From contig NZ_SMFN01000005.1 in NCBI RefSeq assembly GCF_004349135.1, positions 97,024-161,023 on the forward strand: a stretch of 64,000 nt of DNA. The letters run 5' to 3'. Positions 27,079 to 36,523 of the stretch are shown here, in pieces. A program made the position numbers and the translations under genes. Each line of letters starts with the position of its first letter. Positions within the stretch are counted from its first letter, which is position 1. This DNA is from Flavobacterium sandaracinum (GTDB lineage: Bacteria; Bacteroidota; Bacteroidia; Flavobacteriales; Flavobacteriaceae). Below the pieces are notes generated by a model. The model saw nothing but the letters and a program-made list of their open reading frames with translations. It was not told where the DNA came from and searched no databases.

Positions 27079-27948
27079 TTACCTTTTATGTTTCCATCTT
27101 TTGTGCGTCCAAAAATAATATTCAGGAGCTTCAAGAATTTGTTGTTCTACTTCACGTAAAAAGGTGCTGGTGATTTCAAAATCAGGAATCGATCTCGGAT
27201 TGTCTGTAATGGGTACAAAAGTAGCCTCGTAAAATCCTCTTTTTACTTTTTTTACTTTTACAAAAAGAACAGATAAATCGTATTTTTTGGCAAGCATTTC
27301 TGCACCGGTATGAACAGGGACTTCTATGTCCATGAATTTATCCCAATGAAAGGCTCTGTTTAATTTTGGAGACTGATCACTTGCAAGTCCGTACATGCTG
27401 AGGATCCCATTTTTTTGGTTTTCTGCCATCAACGGAATCGCTTTTTTAGTTTCTACTAATTCAGCATTGTATTTGGATCGAATGTCTCGTATTAATTTAT
27501 CAAAATATTTATTTGCAATTTTTTTATAAACGCCAATTCCTTTAAATTTTGTTTTAGCATTTATTGACAATAGCCATTCCCAACTCGCATAATGAGAAGC
27601 TAATAAAATAGTGCTATTGCCTTTGTTTTCATACTCTTTTACCAATTCGATATTAGTAACAACAAATCTTTTATTCATTTCTTCGGATGAAATGGTCATC
27701 GTTTTTATCATTTCTAAAAACATATCACACAAATGGTGGTATGATTTTTTTTCGATTATTAAACGCTCTTCAGCACTAAGATGAGGTAATGCTAGCGCCA
27801 AATTATATTTAACTGTTTTTTTTCGGTAGCCAATGATGTAATAAACTATTAAATAAATGAAGTCAGAAAACCAGTAGAAAACTCTGAAAGGAAGAATGGA
27901 AATAATCCATAAAAAAGGAAAGGTTAGGATAAAAACAAGAAATTGCAT
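27079..27948 (-). CDS. Lipid A biosynthesis acyltransferase (LpxL/HtrB family)
   Basis: A 289-residue inner-membrane acyltransferase. An N-terminal hydrophobic anchor (FLVFILTFPFLWIISILPF) is followed by the catalytic HxxxxE motif in LLASHYASWEWLL near residue 118, and YGLASDQSPKLNRAFHWDKF near 205 matches the family's second block. It should add a secondary acyl chain to lipid A. The C-terminal YYFWTHKRWKHKR is typical. No close neighbour on the same strand; the upstream gene is divergent. Confidence 0.92.
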   Translation of the reverse strand: MQFLVFILTFPFLWIISILPFRVFYWFSDFIYLIVYYIIGYRKKTVKYNLALALPHLSAEERLIIEKKSYHHLCDMFLEMIKTMTISSEEMNKRFVVTNIELVKEYENKGNSTILLASHYASWEWLLSINAKTKFKGIGVYKKIANKYFDKLIRDIRSKYNAELVETKKAIPLMAENQKNGILSMYGLASDQSPKLNRAFHWDKFMDIEVPVHTGAEMLAKKYDLSVLFVKVKKVKRGFYEATFVPITDNPRSIPDFEITSTFLREVEQQILEAPEYYFWTHKRWKHKR

Positions 27949-28063
27949 GCCGTTATTTTTCTTGCAAATATAAGGTAAAAATGATTGTCGAGATAAAATT
28001 TGAGCGCTTACTACAGGTGTATCAGAGAATGACTATCTTTACATTTCACAATAAACATACTTT

Positions 28064-28702
28064 ATGAATACCATTTTATTAGCAATAATTATTGTAAATG
28101 TTTTGATTAGTTACAAAGGTTTTAATGATCTCTCTTTTTTTAGAAAGTACGAATTTCATGTTGGCAGTATTCGTTCAGGAGAGCAAATCCGAATGTTATC
28201 CTCTGGTTTTCTTCATGCTGACATGACGCATTTGATTTTTAATATGTTGACGCTTTGGTTTTTCGCTCCAGTTGTTATTAGTCATCTAGGGAGCTTTTCG
28301 TTTGTGTTAGTTTATTTTGGGAGTTTAATTTTTGGGAGTTTATTAACAATGGCTTTTCATAAAGATGATTATGGGTATAGAGCTGTAGGTGCATCAGGTG
28401 CCGTTACGGGTGTTTTATATTCGGCGATATTGCTGCAGCCAGATATGATGTTGGGTATCTTTTTTATTATTCCAATGCCTGCGTATGTTTTTGGAATCCT
28501 TTATTTATTGTATTCTATTTATGGGATGAAAGCTAAGAATGATAATATAGGTCATACGGCACATTTTGGAGGTGCAGTAGGTGGTTATTTAATCACATTA
28601 CTAAAAGAGCCTACTTTGTTAGTAGATCATACTTTAATGGTGATACTATTAGCTATTCCAATAGTTATTCTTTTTGTGATGGAAAAAATGGGAAAATTAT
28701 AG
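28064..28702 (+). CDS. Rhomboid family intramembrane serine protease
   Basis: A 212-residue membrane protein with six hydrophobic segments. LTHLIFNMLTLWFFAP-type text (MTHLIFNMLTLWFFAPVV) matches the HxxxN oxyanion region of rhomboids, GASGAVTGVLYS near residue 107 carries the nucleophile Ser, and HTAHFGGAVGGYLI near 165 carries the catalytic His. All active-site residues are present. It cleaves transmembrane substrates, which are unknown here. The next gene, an exported SIMPL protein, follows by 50 bp on the same strand and may be co-transcribed. Confidence 0.93.
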   Translation: MNTILLAIIIVNVLISYKGFNDLSFFRKYEFHVGSIRSGEQIRMLSSGFLHADMTHLIFNMLTLWFFAPVVISHLGSFSFVLVYFGSLIFGSLLTMAFHKDDYGYRAVGASGAVTGVLYSAILLQPDMMLGIFFIIPMPAYVFGILYLLYSIYGMKAKNDNIGHTAHFGGAVGGYLITLLKEPTLLVDHTLMVILLAIPIVILFVMEKMGKL

Positions 28703-28752
28703 TGGCATAACTTTTGAAAAGAATTTAGTACAAACAATTAAATTACACAAAA

Positions 28753-29442
28753 ATGAAAAAAGCACTATTGATTCTGTCTGTTCTATTTATTTCCATGTCT
28801 TACGGGCAAGAAGTGAAGCAAGTTCCTCAAGTTAATGTAAGTGGAGAAGGAAAAGTAAAAGTGATTCCGGATCAGGCCAATATAGCAGTTACTGTTGAAA
28901 CAAAAGGGAATAATGCTAAAGATGTTAAAAAGCAAAATGATGAAAAGATTGAGGCTGTTTTAAAATTCATCAAAAAAATGAACTTGGCACCAGCAGATTA
29001 TAAAACACAACGCGTTTCATTAAATCCACAATACGATTACGAGAAAAAGAAACACAGTTATAATGCAACTCAAACTATAGAGATTTTATTGAAAGATTTA
29101 TCAAAGTATGACGAATTGATGGAAGGTTTGGTAGACGAAGGAATTAACAGAATTGATAATGTCACGTTCCAATCTTCAAAATTAGCTCAATATCAATCTG
29201 AGGCTAGAAAATTAGCAATGAAAGAAGCGAAATTGAAAGCAGAGGATTATGTTTCTGTTTTAGGACAAAAAATAGGACGTGCCATGACTATCTCTGATAA
29301 TTCACAAACCTATTTCCCACAACCTATGTATGCATCTATGAAAACCATGGAAATGAGTGATACTAGTGCTTCTAGAGAAACACTTGCAGTGGGAGAAATA
29401 AATATTACGGCTAATGTTACAGTTAGTTTTATTTTAGAATAA
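28753..29442 (+). CDS. Exported SIMPL-domain protein (DUF541)
   Basis: A 229-residue protein with signal peptide LLILSVLFISMSYGQ and one SIMPL/DUF541 domain (VPQVNVSGEGKVKVIPDQAN; VSLNPQYDYEKKKHSYNATQ; ARKLAMKEAKLKAEDYVSVL). SIMPL proteins such as E. coli YggE form periplasmic or outer-membrane oligomers and are linked to oxidative stress, but the mechanism is unclear. It ends before a strong terminator. Possibly in one transcript with the rhomboid gene. Confidence 0.9.
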   Translation: MKKALLILSVLFISMSYGQEVKQVPQVNVSGEGKVKVIPDQANIAVTVETKGNNAKDVKKQNDEKIEAVLKFIKKMNLAPADYKTQRVSLNPQYDYEKKKHSYNATQTIEILLKDLSKYDELMEGLVDEGINRIDNVTFQSSKLAQYQSEARKLAMKEAKLKAEDYVSVLGQKIGRAMTISDNSQTYFPQPMYASMKTMEMSDTSASRETLAVGEINITANVTVSFILE

Positions 29443-29489
29443 AGGAAAGTACAGCTTTTAAAATGAGCTAGTTTAGATAATATTTGTTG

Positions 29490-29525
29490 AAAACGGAACA
29501 GGATTAATCTTGTTCCGTTTTTTTT
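29490..29525 (+). terminator. Terminator after the SIMPL gene
   Basis: AAACGGAACA pairs with TGTTCCGTTT around a 10-nt loop, then a T-run. Confidence 0.87.
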
Positions 29526-29663
29526 ATTCCTTTTAAACGAAATAGATGACTTAAAGCTTATTTTTATCATCCAATATTTATTCAAAGGATAATTATTGTA
29601 CTGGTATTTGATTATTTTGCTCGTTTTTTGTCAGTAATAACAAAGACTTTCGTCTATAGATTT

Positions 29664-30362
29664 ATGAATTTAATAATGGATTATTCTAACACCACAGCCA
29701 TTCTGCTTTTTGCGCAAAGCGAAAAGAAGGTAAGCGCCTTAAAACCAATTGCTTCTTCCTCGAAGCAAAATGTTTTGTTGTGGAAGAAAATGAATGATCA
29801 TAGTATTAAAATTAGTCAACAAACCAAATTACCCTATTTTATTTCAAATGAAAATGATCAGGTGGGTGCCACTTTCGGAGAGAGAATAACGCATTCAATT
29901 GAAACTATTTTTGCTAAAGGTTTCGATAAAATTATTGTCATAGGAAATGATTGCATTGAATTGAAAGCCCATCATTTGCTTCAAGCCGAACGAGATTTAA
30001 GACGTAATGATTTAGTTATAGGGTCTGATTATTCCGGTGGCGCTTATTTAATAGGTGTTTCAAAGTTGAAATTTAAGGCTGAGCGATTCAAATCTATTCC
30101 ATGGCAGACTAAAAGCGTTTTTACTGCTTTACAAACGCTTTACAGAACGCAATCAATCGCATATCTCGCGTATTTACATGATTGCAATAACGCTTCCGAT
30201 TTCAAAAAAGCGACTCAAAAATTATCATTCTCTGATAGTTTTAGAAAAATACTGCTTTCGTTTTTATCCAATTATTTAGTTCAAAATGATTTTGAAACAA
30301 GATTATATTCTTTGGATTATCACGCTTTTAATTTTAATAAAGGATCACCGTTTTACGTGTAA
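29664..30362 (+). CDS. Divergent DUF2064 (TIGR04282-like) nucleotidyltransferase-fold protein
   Basis: About 232 residues if begun at the ATG at 29664 (a start at 29676, MDYSNTT, is also possible; the longer frame begins with a non-ATG codon). The fold shows through IIVIGNDCIELKAHHLLQAE and LVIGSDYSGGAYLIGVSK, which match the two GSD/GG blocks of DUF2064 proteins. A relative is encoded at 52045-52665. Unlike that protein, the N-terminal motif GKVKTRLAK is lost (here LLFAQSEKKVSALKP), so substrate binding is probably altered. It sits between a SIMPL gene and an Oar-like receptor without sugar-transfer neighbours. Function unknown. Confidence 0.75.
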   Translation: MNLIMDYSNTTAILLFAQSEKKVSALKPIASSSKQNVLLWKKMNDHSIKISQQTKLPYFISNENDQVGATFGERITHSIETIFAKGFDKIIVIGNDCIELKAHHLLQAERDLRRNDLVIGSDYSGGAYLIGVSKLKFKAERFKSIPWQTKSVFTALQTLYRTQSIAYLAYLHDCNNASDFKKATQKLSFSDSFRKILLSFLSNYLVQNDFETRLYSLDYHAFNFNKGSPFYV

Positions 30363-30404
30363 AATTTCTGTTTAATCCTTTTTTAAATTAATTTTTCAAA
30401 CCAA

Positions 30405-33380
30405 ATGAAGCAATTTTATATTTGGGCATTGCTGTGTATCTCAACAATAGCTATGGCTCAACAAGATTTAACCGTTTCTGTAATTGATGCAGTCACACAA
30501 AAACCAGTTTCTAATTTAGCTATAACTTTAGAAAACAGAAGTAGAAATTTACAAGTACGACAAATTTCAAATATGCAAGGAAAAGTGATTTTTAGGAACC
30601 TAGAAGCGCTTGATGGGTATCAAGTTAGTGTTGCGGCAACGCAGGATTATACCGCTGAAAGTTCTAATTTTATTGACATTCGTTCCAATCAAAATCCGAA
30701 TGTGACGCTACTGCTAAGAAAAAGTGGTACACAAGAATTAGATGAGGTTGTGATCTCGTCTGGGTCGAATTCAAAAATAAATCGCCGGGATGCCGAAGTT
30801 TCCTTTGAAATGAAAGCAACTGAAATTCAGGAAATCCCCGTAGAAGGTCGCGATATTACCAGAGTTTTATTCCGTTTGCCTAATGTTTCGCAAGCAACAG
30901 GTTTCTTTCCAGAAGCAGCAAATGTGAGTATCAACGGAGCGAGTTCTCAATATACGTCCTATTTAATTGATGGAATGGATAATAACGAACGTTTTTTAGG
31001 AGGACAAAAATTTGCAATTCCTTCCGGGTTTGTAAAAGATGTGACGGTTTTGACTAATAATTTCTCTGCTGAATATGGTTTAACAGGAAGCGGAATCATA
31101 AATATCACGCCACGTTCGGGTTCAAATGAAACTATGGGAGAGGTGTTCTTTATTACAAGACCTGGACCTTCCATAGATGGAAAATCAAGCTTTGCTCAAA
31201 GAGATTTGTCAGGAAACCAAGTTAAAAATGGTTTTTCAAGATATCAAACTGGAGCAGGAATAGGAGGGGCTTTTGCCAAAGACAAAACCTTCTATTATTT
31301 TAATTTTGAACATACCACTGATATCAAAGACAACTTGTTAAATGTTCCTCAGTTTGGGATTACAGAAACAGTAAGAGGAACCAATACATTTGATTATTTT
31401 TCGTCCAAAATAGACCAAATTTGGAATGCTAATTTCAACTCGTCCTTTCGTGCCAACATTGGTAGAGTAGATGTGGAGCGCCAAGGTGGCGGACTCGATG
31501 GTGGTTCGACTTTTAAATCTGCTGGAAACACGCAAGAACGGAATAGTGTTTTATTGGCTTTAAAAAACAGTTATAAATTTGGAAATTTTTCTGGAGAAAC
31601 AAATGTGCAATACAGTCGTTTTAGATGGAACTATGCCAAACCATTTAATCCGAATAGTTCTCAAGTAACGATTTTAGGCGTTAATGATGAAACATTAGGG
31701 GTGATTGGTAACCCAGGTTATGTGTTTGATGCGATTGAAAATACAATACAATTGCAACAAAAAGTAAAATATTATACTGAAAAACATACTTTAAAAGCAG
31801 GAGTAAATTTTATCAGAGGGGATCATCAATTGTTTGGAGGTGGAAATCCAGTAGGAAATTATCGAGTAAAACTGAATCAAAGCCAAATTGATGCAATAAG
31901 AAATAGTGGTGTGGGCGGAAGTTTGAATGTAAATGATATTCCGCAAGAGGTACAGGTTATCAATTATAATGTAGAATTGCGTCCTACTTCTTTTGGTACC
32001 AATCAAGATATTTATTCCGCTTACATAGAAGATTTATGGTCGGTTACGGATCGATTGAATCTTACTTTAGGATTGCGTTATGACTATGATAATTTATCAA
32101 AAGGAGGAAGCGACAAAGGCGATTACAACAACTTAGCACCCCGTTTTAATTTTAATTATAAATTAGATAATTCCAGCAGTTTACGCGGTGGTTACGGAAT
32201 TTCGTATGATAAAGTAAACTATGCACTTTACAGCGATGCTTTGCAACAAAACACGACTTCACAAAGCTATAAATTACAATTAGAAGAGTTAAAAAGATTA
32301 GGAATTTTACCAGCCGACACTAATATTGATCGAATTACCTACAACGGAAACTTAGGGGCAACGGTTTCAGGGGTAAGTTATTTACAAGGGCCTTCTGCAA
32401 CCGATTTACAAGGACAAAGAGAGAATATCTTTTCTAATGAGCGCAGAATTTTAAATCCTAATGGCTATAAAAATGCCTATTCTCATGAATTTATGATGGG
32501 ATACCAATTGCAGTTAACGGATGAAAGATTGTTTTTTGTTGATGTGGTACACAATAGAGGCGAGAACCTTACCCGTCTGCGCAATCTTAATGCAGCTGCT
32601 GAATATCCCATTGACCCTAATAATGTAGTCATTAGAACTCAGGCTGAAGCCGATGCGAGCCGACCAATTCCTATTACGAACGGAAGTGCGATCCTCAATG
32701 GACAAACGGTTACTGGTATTGCTAGAAATGTAATTGTTAGTGAAAACGAAGGAAAATCGAGATATTACGCCATGAGTTTAAATTATCAAAAAACAAGAGG
32801 TACAGATAATTATTCCTATCGATTGAATTATACGTTGTCATCCAGTAAAAATGATACGGATGGAATTAACTTTAGACCTTCGGATGCGAATAATTATGCG
32901 AATGAATGGGGGCCATCAGTAAATGATAGAACTCATAATATTAATGGAATTTACAGTTATTATCCTTTTAAAGGAACAGCGGTAACTCTAGCTGGTTTAT
33001 TGCAAAGTGGGCAACCAATAAATAGAATTCCGCTTGGTTTTGGAACAACAGATTTGAATGGAGATGGAGCTAGTTTCTCTGATGCGTATCAAGGAAATAG
33101 TGATCGTTTTCCAGGAGAAGGCAGGAATAATGATCGATTACCATGGAGTACGACTTTTGATTTAGGAGTACAACACCAGTTCAAAATTACAGGAAATAAT
33201 AAGTTGGAATTACGTGCGGATGTCTTTAATATATTTAATGCTGAAAATTTAAGCGGATACAGTAATAATGCGACACAAAGTAACCAAATTCAAGGTGGCT
33301 CTAGTGCAAGCGGATTGTTTACCCAAAGAAATGCTTCGCCTCCAAGACAGTTTCAGTTTGGAGTACGTTATTTATTTTAA
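30405..33380 (+). CDS. Oar-like TonB-dependent receptor
   Basis: A 991-residue outer-membrane protein: signal peptide to AMAQQ, carboxypeptidase-regulatory-like domain (residues about 20-105), a TonB-box-like stretch ELDEVVISSGSN, a plug domain (EIQEIPVEGRDITRVLFRLP; VSINGASSQYTSYLIDGMDN; SAEYGLTGSGIINITPRSG), and a long barrel ending FQFGVRYLF with terminal Phe. The order CarboxypepD_reg, plug and extended barrel matches Oar-type receptors, some of which move proteins or peptides. No SusD partner is present. It starts 42 bp after the DUF2064-like gene and is followed by an RNA-like element. Confidence 0.93.
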   Translation: MKQFYIWALLCISTIAMAQQDLTVSVIDAVTQKPVSNLAITLENRSRNLQVRQISNMQGKVIFRNLEALDGYQVSVAATQDYTAESSNFIDIRSNQNPNVTLLLRKSGTQELDEVVISSGSNSKINRRDAEVSFEMKATEIQEIPVEGRDITRVLFRLPNVSQATGFFPEAANVSINGASSQYTSYLIDGMDNNERFLGGQKFAIPSGFVKDVTVLTNNFSAEYGLTGSGIINITPRSGSNETMGEVFFITRPGPSIDGKSSFAQRDLSGNQVKNGFSRYQTGAGIGGAFAKDKTFYYFNFEHTTDIKDNLLNVPQFGITETVRGTNTFDYFSSKIDQIWNANFNSSFRANIGRVDVERQGGGLDGGSTFKSAGNTQERNSVLLALKNSYKFGNFSGETNVQYSRFRWNYAKPFNPNSSQVTILGVNDETLGVIGNPGYVFDAIENTIQLQQKVKYYTEKHTLKAGVNFIRGDHQLFGGGNPVGNYRVKLNQSQIDAIRNSGVGGSLNVNDIPQEVQVINYNVELRPTSFGTNQDIYSAYIEDLWSVTDRLNLTLGLRYDYDNLSKGGSDKGDYNNLAPRFNFNYKLDNSSSLRGGYGISYDKVNYALYSDALQQNTTSQSYKLQLEELKRLGILPADTNIDRITYNGNLGATVSGVSYLQGPSATDLQGQRENIFSNERRILNPNGYKNAYSHEFMMGYQLQLTDERLFFVDVVHNRGENLTRLRNLNAAAEYPIDPNNVVIRTQAEADASRPIPITNGSAILNGQTVTGIARNVIVSENEGKSRYYAMSLNYQKTRGTDNYSYRLNYTLSSSKNDTDGINFRPSDANNYANEWGPSVNDRTHNINGIYSYYPFKGTAVTLAGLLQSGQPINRIPLGFGTTDLNGDGASFSDAYQGNSDRFPGEGRNNDRLPWSTTFDLGVQHQFKITGNNKLELRADVFNIFNAENLSGYSNNATQSNQIQGGSSASGLFTQRNASPPRQFQFGVRYLF

Positions 33381-33435
33381 AACGGCTATTCTGCGAGGAG
33401 TGTGAGATTGACTGGTTTTGAATTTAATACTATAC

Positions 33436-33531
33436 TGCGTTAAGGATAGGAGTGAAAATCCTTTTTTGGGCTTTTTAGGCCAAAAAAGATTGTAGCGGAT
33501 AGCCTGCCCGCCTTTTTTTGGCGGGAACGCC
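33436..33531 (+). ncRNA. Structured RNA-like element, copy 2
   Basis: It shares AGTGAAAATCCTT and AAGATTGtAgCGGATAG with the copy at 9119-9215. The intervening hairpin CTTTTTTGG (33461-33469) with CCAAAAAAG (33480-33488) is fully paired yet has a different sequence from copy 1, i.e. covariation. A second hairpin follows, CCCGCC, loop of seven T, GGCGGG (33507-33525). It lies between the Oar-like receptor and a kinase-like gene, both on the plus strand. A relationship to the Rfam Flavo-1 motif is possible and unverified. Confidence 0.6.
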
Positions 33532-33550
33532 CCATTAAAAAATAGAAAAT

Positions 33551-34540
33551 ATGTTTATACTAAATGCAAACGAGCCAAAAGAATTGGCTGCTTATTTATA
33601 CCAACAAAAATGGTTAAAGGACAGTGAAACGATTGTTTCTGTATCCAAACCAGGTGAGGGAAATATGAATTGTGTGTTGCGAATAGAAACAGCCACGCGC
33701 TCTTTTATTCTCAAGCAATCTAGAGGTTATGTGGAGAAATATCCTCAGGTTTTAGCACCTGAAAACCGCGTATTAACTGAAGCTGCTTTTTATCAAAAGA
33801 TAGCAAGCGCTAAAGAAGTGCAGGATATTATGCCAACACTTTTGGGTATTGATGCAGTTAATAATTTGATCGCTTTGGAGGATTTAGGGAAGTCCAATGA
33901 TTATACCGTTTTGTATGATTTAAAAGAAAAAATACCAGAAGAAGAGTTGCTGCAGTTAGTGCATTATATAAATAGTTTGCACCAAAGTTTTGAAAAAACG
34001 GTTGTTGATGAGGAGCTGGCAAATACAGCAATGAAAGCATTAAACTACGAACATCTTTTTGAATATCCTTTTAAAGAAGACAATGGATTTGATTTGGATT
34101 TGGTTCAATTGGGTTTGCAAATGGTAGCGATGCCTTATAAAAAAGACGCTGAATTAAAAGAAAAGATGGAGCGATTGGGTTCGTTGTACCTTTCAAAAGG
34201 GAAATATTTATTGCACGGAGATTTTTATCCTGGAAGTTGGTTAAAAACATCTGATGGAATTAAGGTTATCGATCCAGAATTTTGCTTTTATGGCTTGCGG
34301 GAATTTGATTTGGGTGTATTGCTCGCCCATTTGTATATGACGCAACAACAGGAGTCAACAATTGTTTTTGTAAAGGAAAACTACTCTTCTTTTGACGATT
34401 TAAATACTGCTATTTTGAATGGTTTTATTGGAATAGAAATTTTGCGTAGAATCATAGGATTAGCGCAACTGCCATTAAAAATGGATTTAAAAACCAAAGC
34501 CGATTTACTTTTGTTTGCTCGAGAATTAATTTTAGAATAA
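33551..34540 (+). CDS. Methylthioribose-kinase-like phosphotransferase
   Basis: A 329-residue protein of the APH/choline-kinase fold. The N-lobe shows GEGNMNCVLRIETATRSFIL with Lys in ILKQSRG; the catalytic loop is LLHGDFYPGSWL, with Ser at the usual Asn position as in S-methyl-5-thioribose kinase MtnK; the metal loop is VIDPEFCFYGLREFDLG, also MtnK-like. An MTR kinase or related sugar kinase is most likely. Downstream methionine-salvage genes such as mtnA are not visible. The next gene encodes an exported nucleoside hydrolase. Confidence 0.78.
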   Translation: MFILNANEPKELAAYLYQQKWLKDSETIVSVSKPGEGNMNCVLRIETATRSFILKQSRGYVEKYPQVLAPENRVLTEAAFYQKIASAKEVQDIMPTLLGIDAVNNLIALEDLGKSNDYTVLYDLKEKIPEEELLQLVHYINSLHQSFEKTVVDEELANTAMKALNYEHLFEYPFKEDNGFDLDLVQLGLQMVAMPYKKDAELKEKMERLGSLYLSKGKYLLHGDFYPGSWLKTSDGIKVIDPEFCFYGLREFDLGVLLAHLYMTQQQESTIVFVKENYSSFDDLNTAILNGFIGIEILRRIIGLAQLPLKMDLKTKADLLLFARELILE

Positions 34541-34785
34541 TTAATTTTTTGGATCTAAAGTCCAAAATTATGACGGATAAATATCTACATGATACAATCC
34601 AAAAGCTAGGAAATAGCACTAGAGATTTATGGACAATAAAAATCAATTAGATACCTTAATCCATGGTAAAAATTTATTTTAGATTTATGATTAAGCAAAT
34701 ACGATGACAAAGGAAATGATGAAAAGAAATTAGAAAAAATAAAAATTCGCAAATTCGCGGTATAAAAACGTTAAAAAAAAACAGT

Positions 34786-35748
34786 ATGAAAATCAAAATA
34801 ATAGTATTTACACTTTTACTTGCGGCACAATTGCAAGCACAAACCAAAGTATGGTTTGATACGGATCTTATGATTGGAATGCCCGATAAAACACCACGAG
34901 AAGTGGATGATGGCATCACATTGATTATGGCTTTGAAACAACCTCAAATCGAGATTGTAGGTATTAGTTCGATTACCTATGTGGATTACAGCTATGATAT
35001 TATCAACAAAATACTAAAATGGCACCACAAAGGGGCGGCAATTCCAGTGTATAAAGGTTCGCCAAAAGCAGCTGATTTAGGGGTTGAAAATGACGGAACA
35101 CGAGCGTTGTATGAAGCGTTGAAGAAAGAAAAACTAACCATATTAGCTTTAGGACCCATGACTAATATTGCTACTTTGATTCAGAATCATCCCGATATTA
35201 TTCCGCAAATCGAGAAAATTTCTGTTTGTGCAGCGAGAACACCGGGCTTGCCTTTCAATCCCGGAAACGGAAAATTGAATGTGTTTGATTACAACTATGA
35301 ATTTGATACTAAATCAATGGATGTGGTTTTGAATTCGCCTATACCACTTGTATTTGCAGGCTATGAACCGAGTTCGTATACGCATATAGGAAACATAGAT
35401 TTGGCTAGTTTAGATCAAAACGAAGAAGCTGATAAATGGTTGTTTGATATTGTACAACCTTGGATGGAAAAAAACGAGAAGTATTTTGGTGTTAGAGGAT
35501 TTATACCTTTTGACTGCTCCACTTTAGGTGTGATTACCCATCCTGAATATTTTACGTATTACAAAGACATTCCTATTAAAGTAAATTATAAAAAAAACGA
35601 TGCGCTTGAAGTACAACCTAAAGTACCGTTTAAAAATTTTCTAGAAGTGTCTTATAAATATAAAACCAAAAAGAAAGTAGATTACGCCATCAGAGCGTTG
35701 CAAGGTTTCGAAGAAAAGATTTTAGAGACATTGAGTGTAAAAAACTAA
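34786..35748 (+). CDS. Exported nucleoside hydrolase
   Basis: A 320-residue inosine-uridine-preferring-type nucleoside hydrolase with signal peptide (IIVFTLLLAAQLQAQ), so periplasmic. The calcium-binding N-terminal motif is a variant, VWFDTDLMIGMPDKTPREVD, with EVDDGITLIMAL supplying the usual DD pair. TILALGPMTNIATLIQ and NYEFDTKSMDVVLNS match the rest of the active site. It would split nucleosides into base and ribose outside the cytoplasm. It follows the kinase-like gene by 245 bp, which includes a hairpin at 34550-34568 (TTTTGGA/TCCAAAA), so co-transcription is uncertain. Confidence 0.88.
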   Translation: MKIKIIVFTLLLAAQLQAQTKVWFDTDLMIGMPDKTPREVDDGITLIMALKQPQIEIVGISSITYVDYSYDIINKILKWHHKGAAIPVYKGSPKAADLGVENDGTRALYEALKKEKLTILALGPMTNIATLIQNHPDIIPQIEKISVCAARTPGLPFNPGNGKLNVFDYNYEFDTKSMDVVLNSPIPLVFAGYEPSSYTHIGNIDLASLDQNEEADKWLFDIVQPWMEKNEKYFGVRGFIPFDCSTLGVITHPEYFTYYKDIPIKVNYKKNDALEVQPKVPFKNFLEVSYKYKTKKKVDYAIRALQGFEEKILETLSVKN

Positions 35749-35885
35749 CAAAACTTTAGGAATTGTTTTAAAACCAAATCTAGAAATCAGACGTATATTA
35801 CTTTAGATTCAATTGCGAAACACGGACAGCAAATAAATCATTCAAAATCAATAGAATAGATTCTGTAAAATAAAAATAATAAAAG

Positions 35886-36518
35886 ATGAAAATGAAATTA
35901 CTAAGTTATGCCCTTGTGTTTTTTACAATTATAAGTTGTAGCGCACAAACCGAAAAATTGTCTTTAGTGCCTAAAAAAGGAAAGGCGGTAGCTGTTTTTG
36001 CTTCTGGTTGTTTCTGGTGCACGGAACATGTTTTTGAAGCAGTCGTAGGAGTAGATGATGCCGTGTCAGGATATACAGGTGGGAAAGTTAAAAACCCTAC
36101 TTATGAATATGTAGGTTCAAACAGAACTGGACACGCAGAGGCAGTGGCTGTTTTTTATGACCCAAAAGTGGTTTCGTATAAGGAATTAGTAGCGGTATTT
36201 TTTGCATCGCAAGATCCTACAACTCCTAATCAACAAGGACCAGACAAGGGTTCGTCCTATCGTTCTATTGCTTTTTATAAAAATCCTGCTGAGAAAAAAA
36301 TAATAGAAGATAAGATTAAAGAGCTTACGGCAAATAAAGTATTTGCGGCTCCTATTGTAACAGAGGTGAAGCCAGTGGTGGATTTTTATGAAGCAGAATC
36401 CTATCACCAAGATTATGTAAAAAACAATCCCAATCAGCCTTATGTGAAAGGTGTTTCAATACCGAGATACAACAAGTTTAAAAAAACATATAAAGGAAAA
36501 TTAAAACCTAAATCTTAA
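35886..36518 (+). CDS. msrA: Peptide methionine-S-sulfoxide reductase, lipoprotein
   Basis: A 210-residue MsrA with lipoprotein signal FFTIISC (Cys18). The active site is ASGCFWCTEHVFEAV with catalytic Cys42, followed by the family blocks GYTGGKVKNPTYEYV, GHAEAVAVFYDP, DPTTPNQQGPDKGSSYRS and YHQDYV. It reduces S-methionine sulfoxide in envelope proteins. A lipid anchor places it outside the inner membrane. The msrB gene follows after 5 bp, so the two stereospecific repair enzymes form an operon. Confidence 0.96.
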   Translation: MKMKLLSYALVFFTIISCSAQTEKLSLVPKKGKAVAVFASGCFWCTEHVFEAVVGVDDAVSGYTGGKVKNPTYEYVGSNRTGHAEAVAVFYDPKVVSYKELVAVFFASQDPTTPNQQGPDKGSSYRSIAFYKNPAEKKIIEDKIKELTANKVFAAPIVTEVKPVVDFYEAESYHQDYVKNNPNQPYVKGVSIPRYNKFKKTYKGKLKPKS

Positions 36519-36523
36519 TAATC

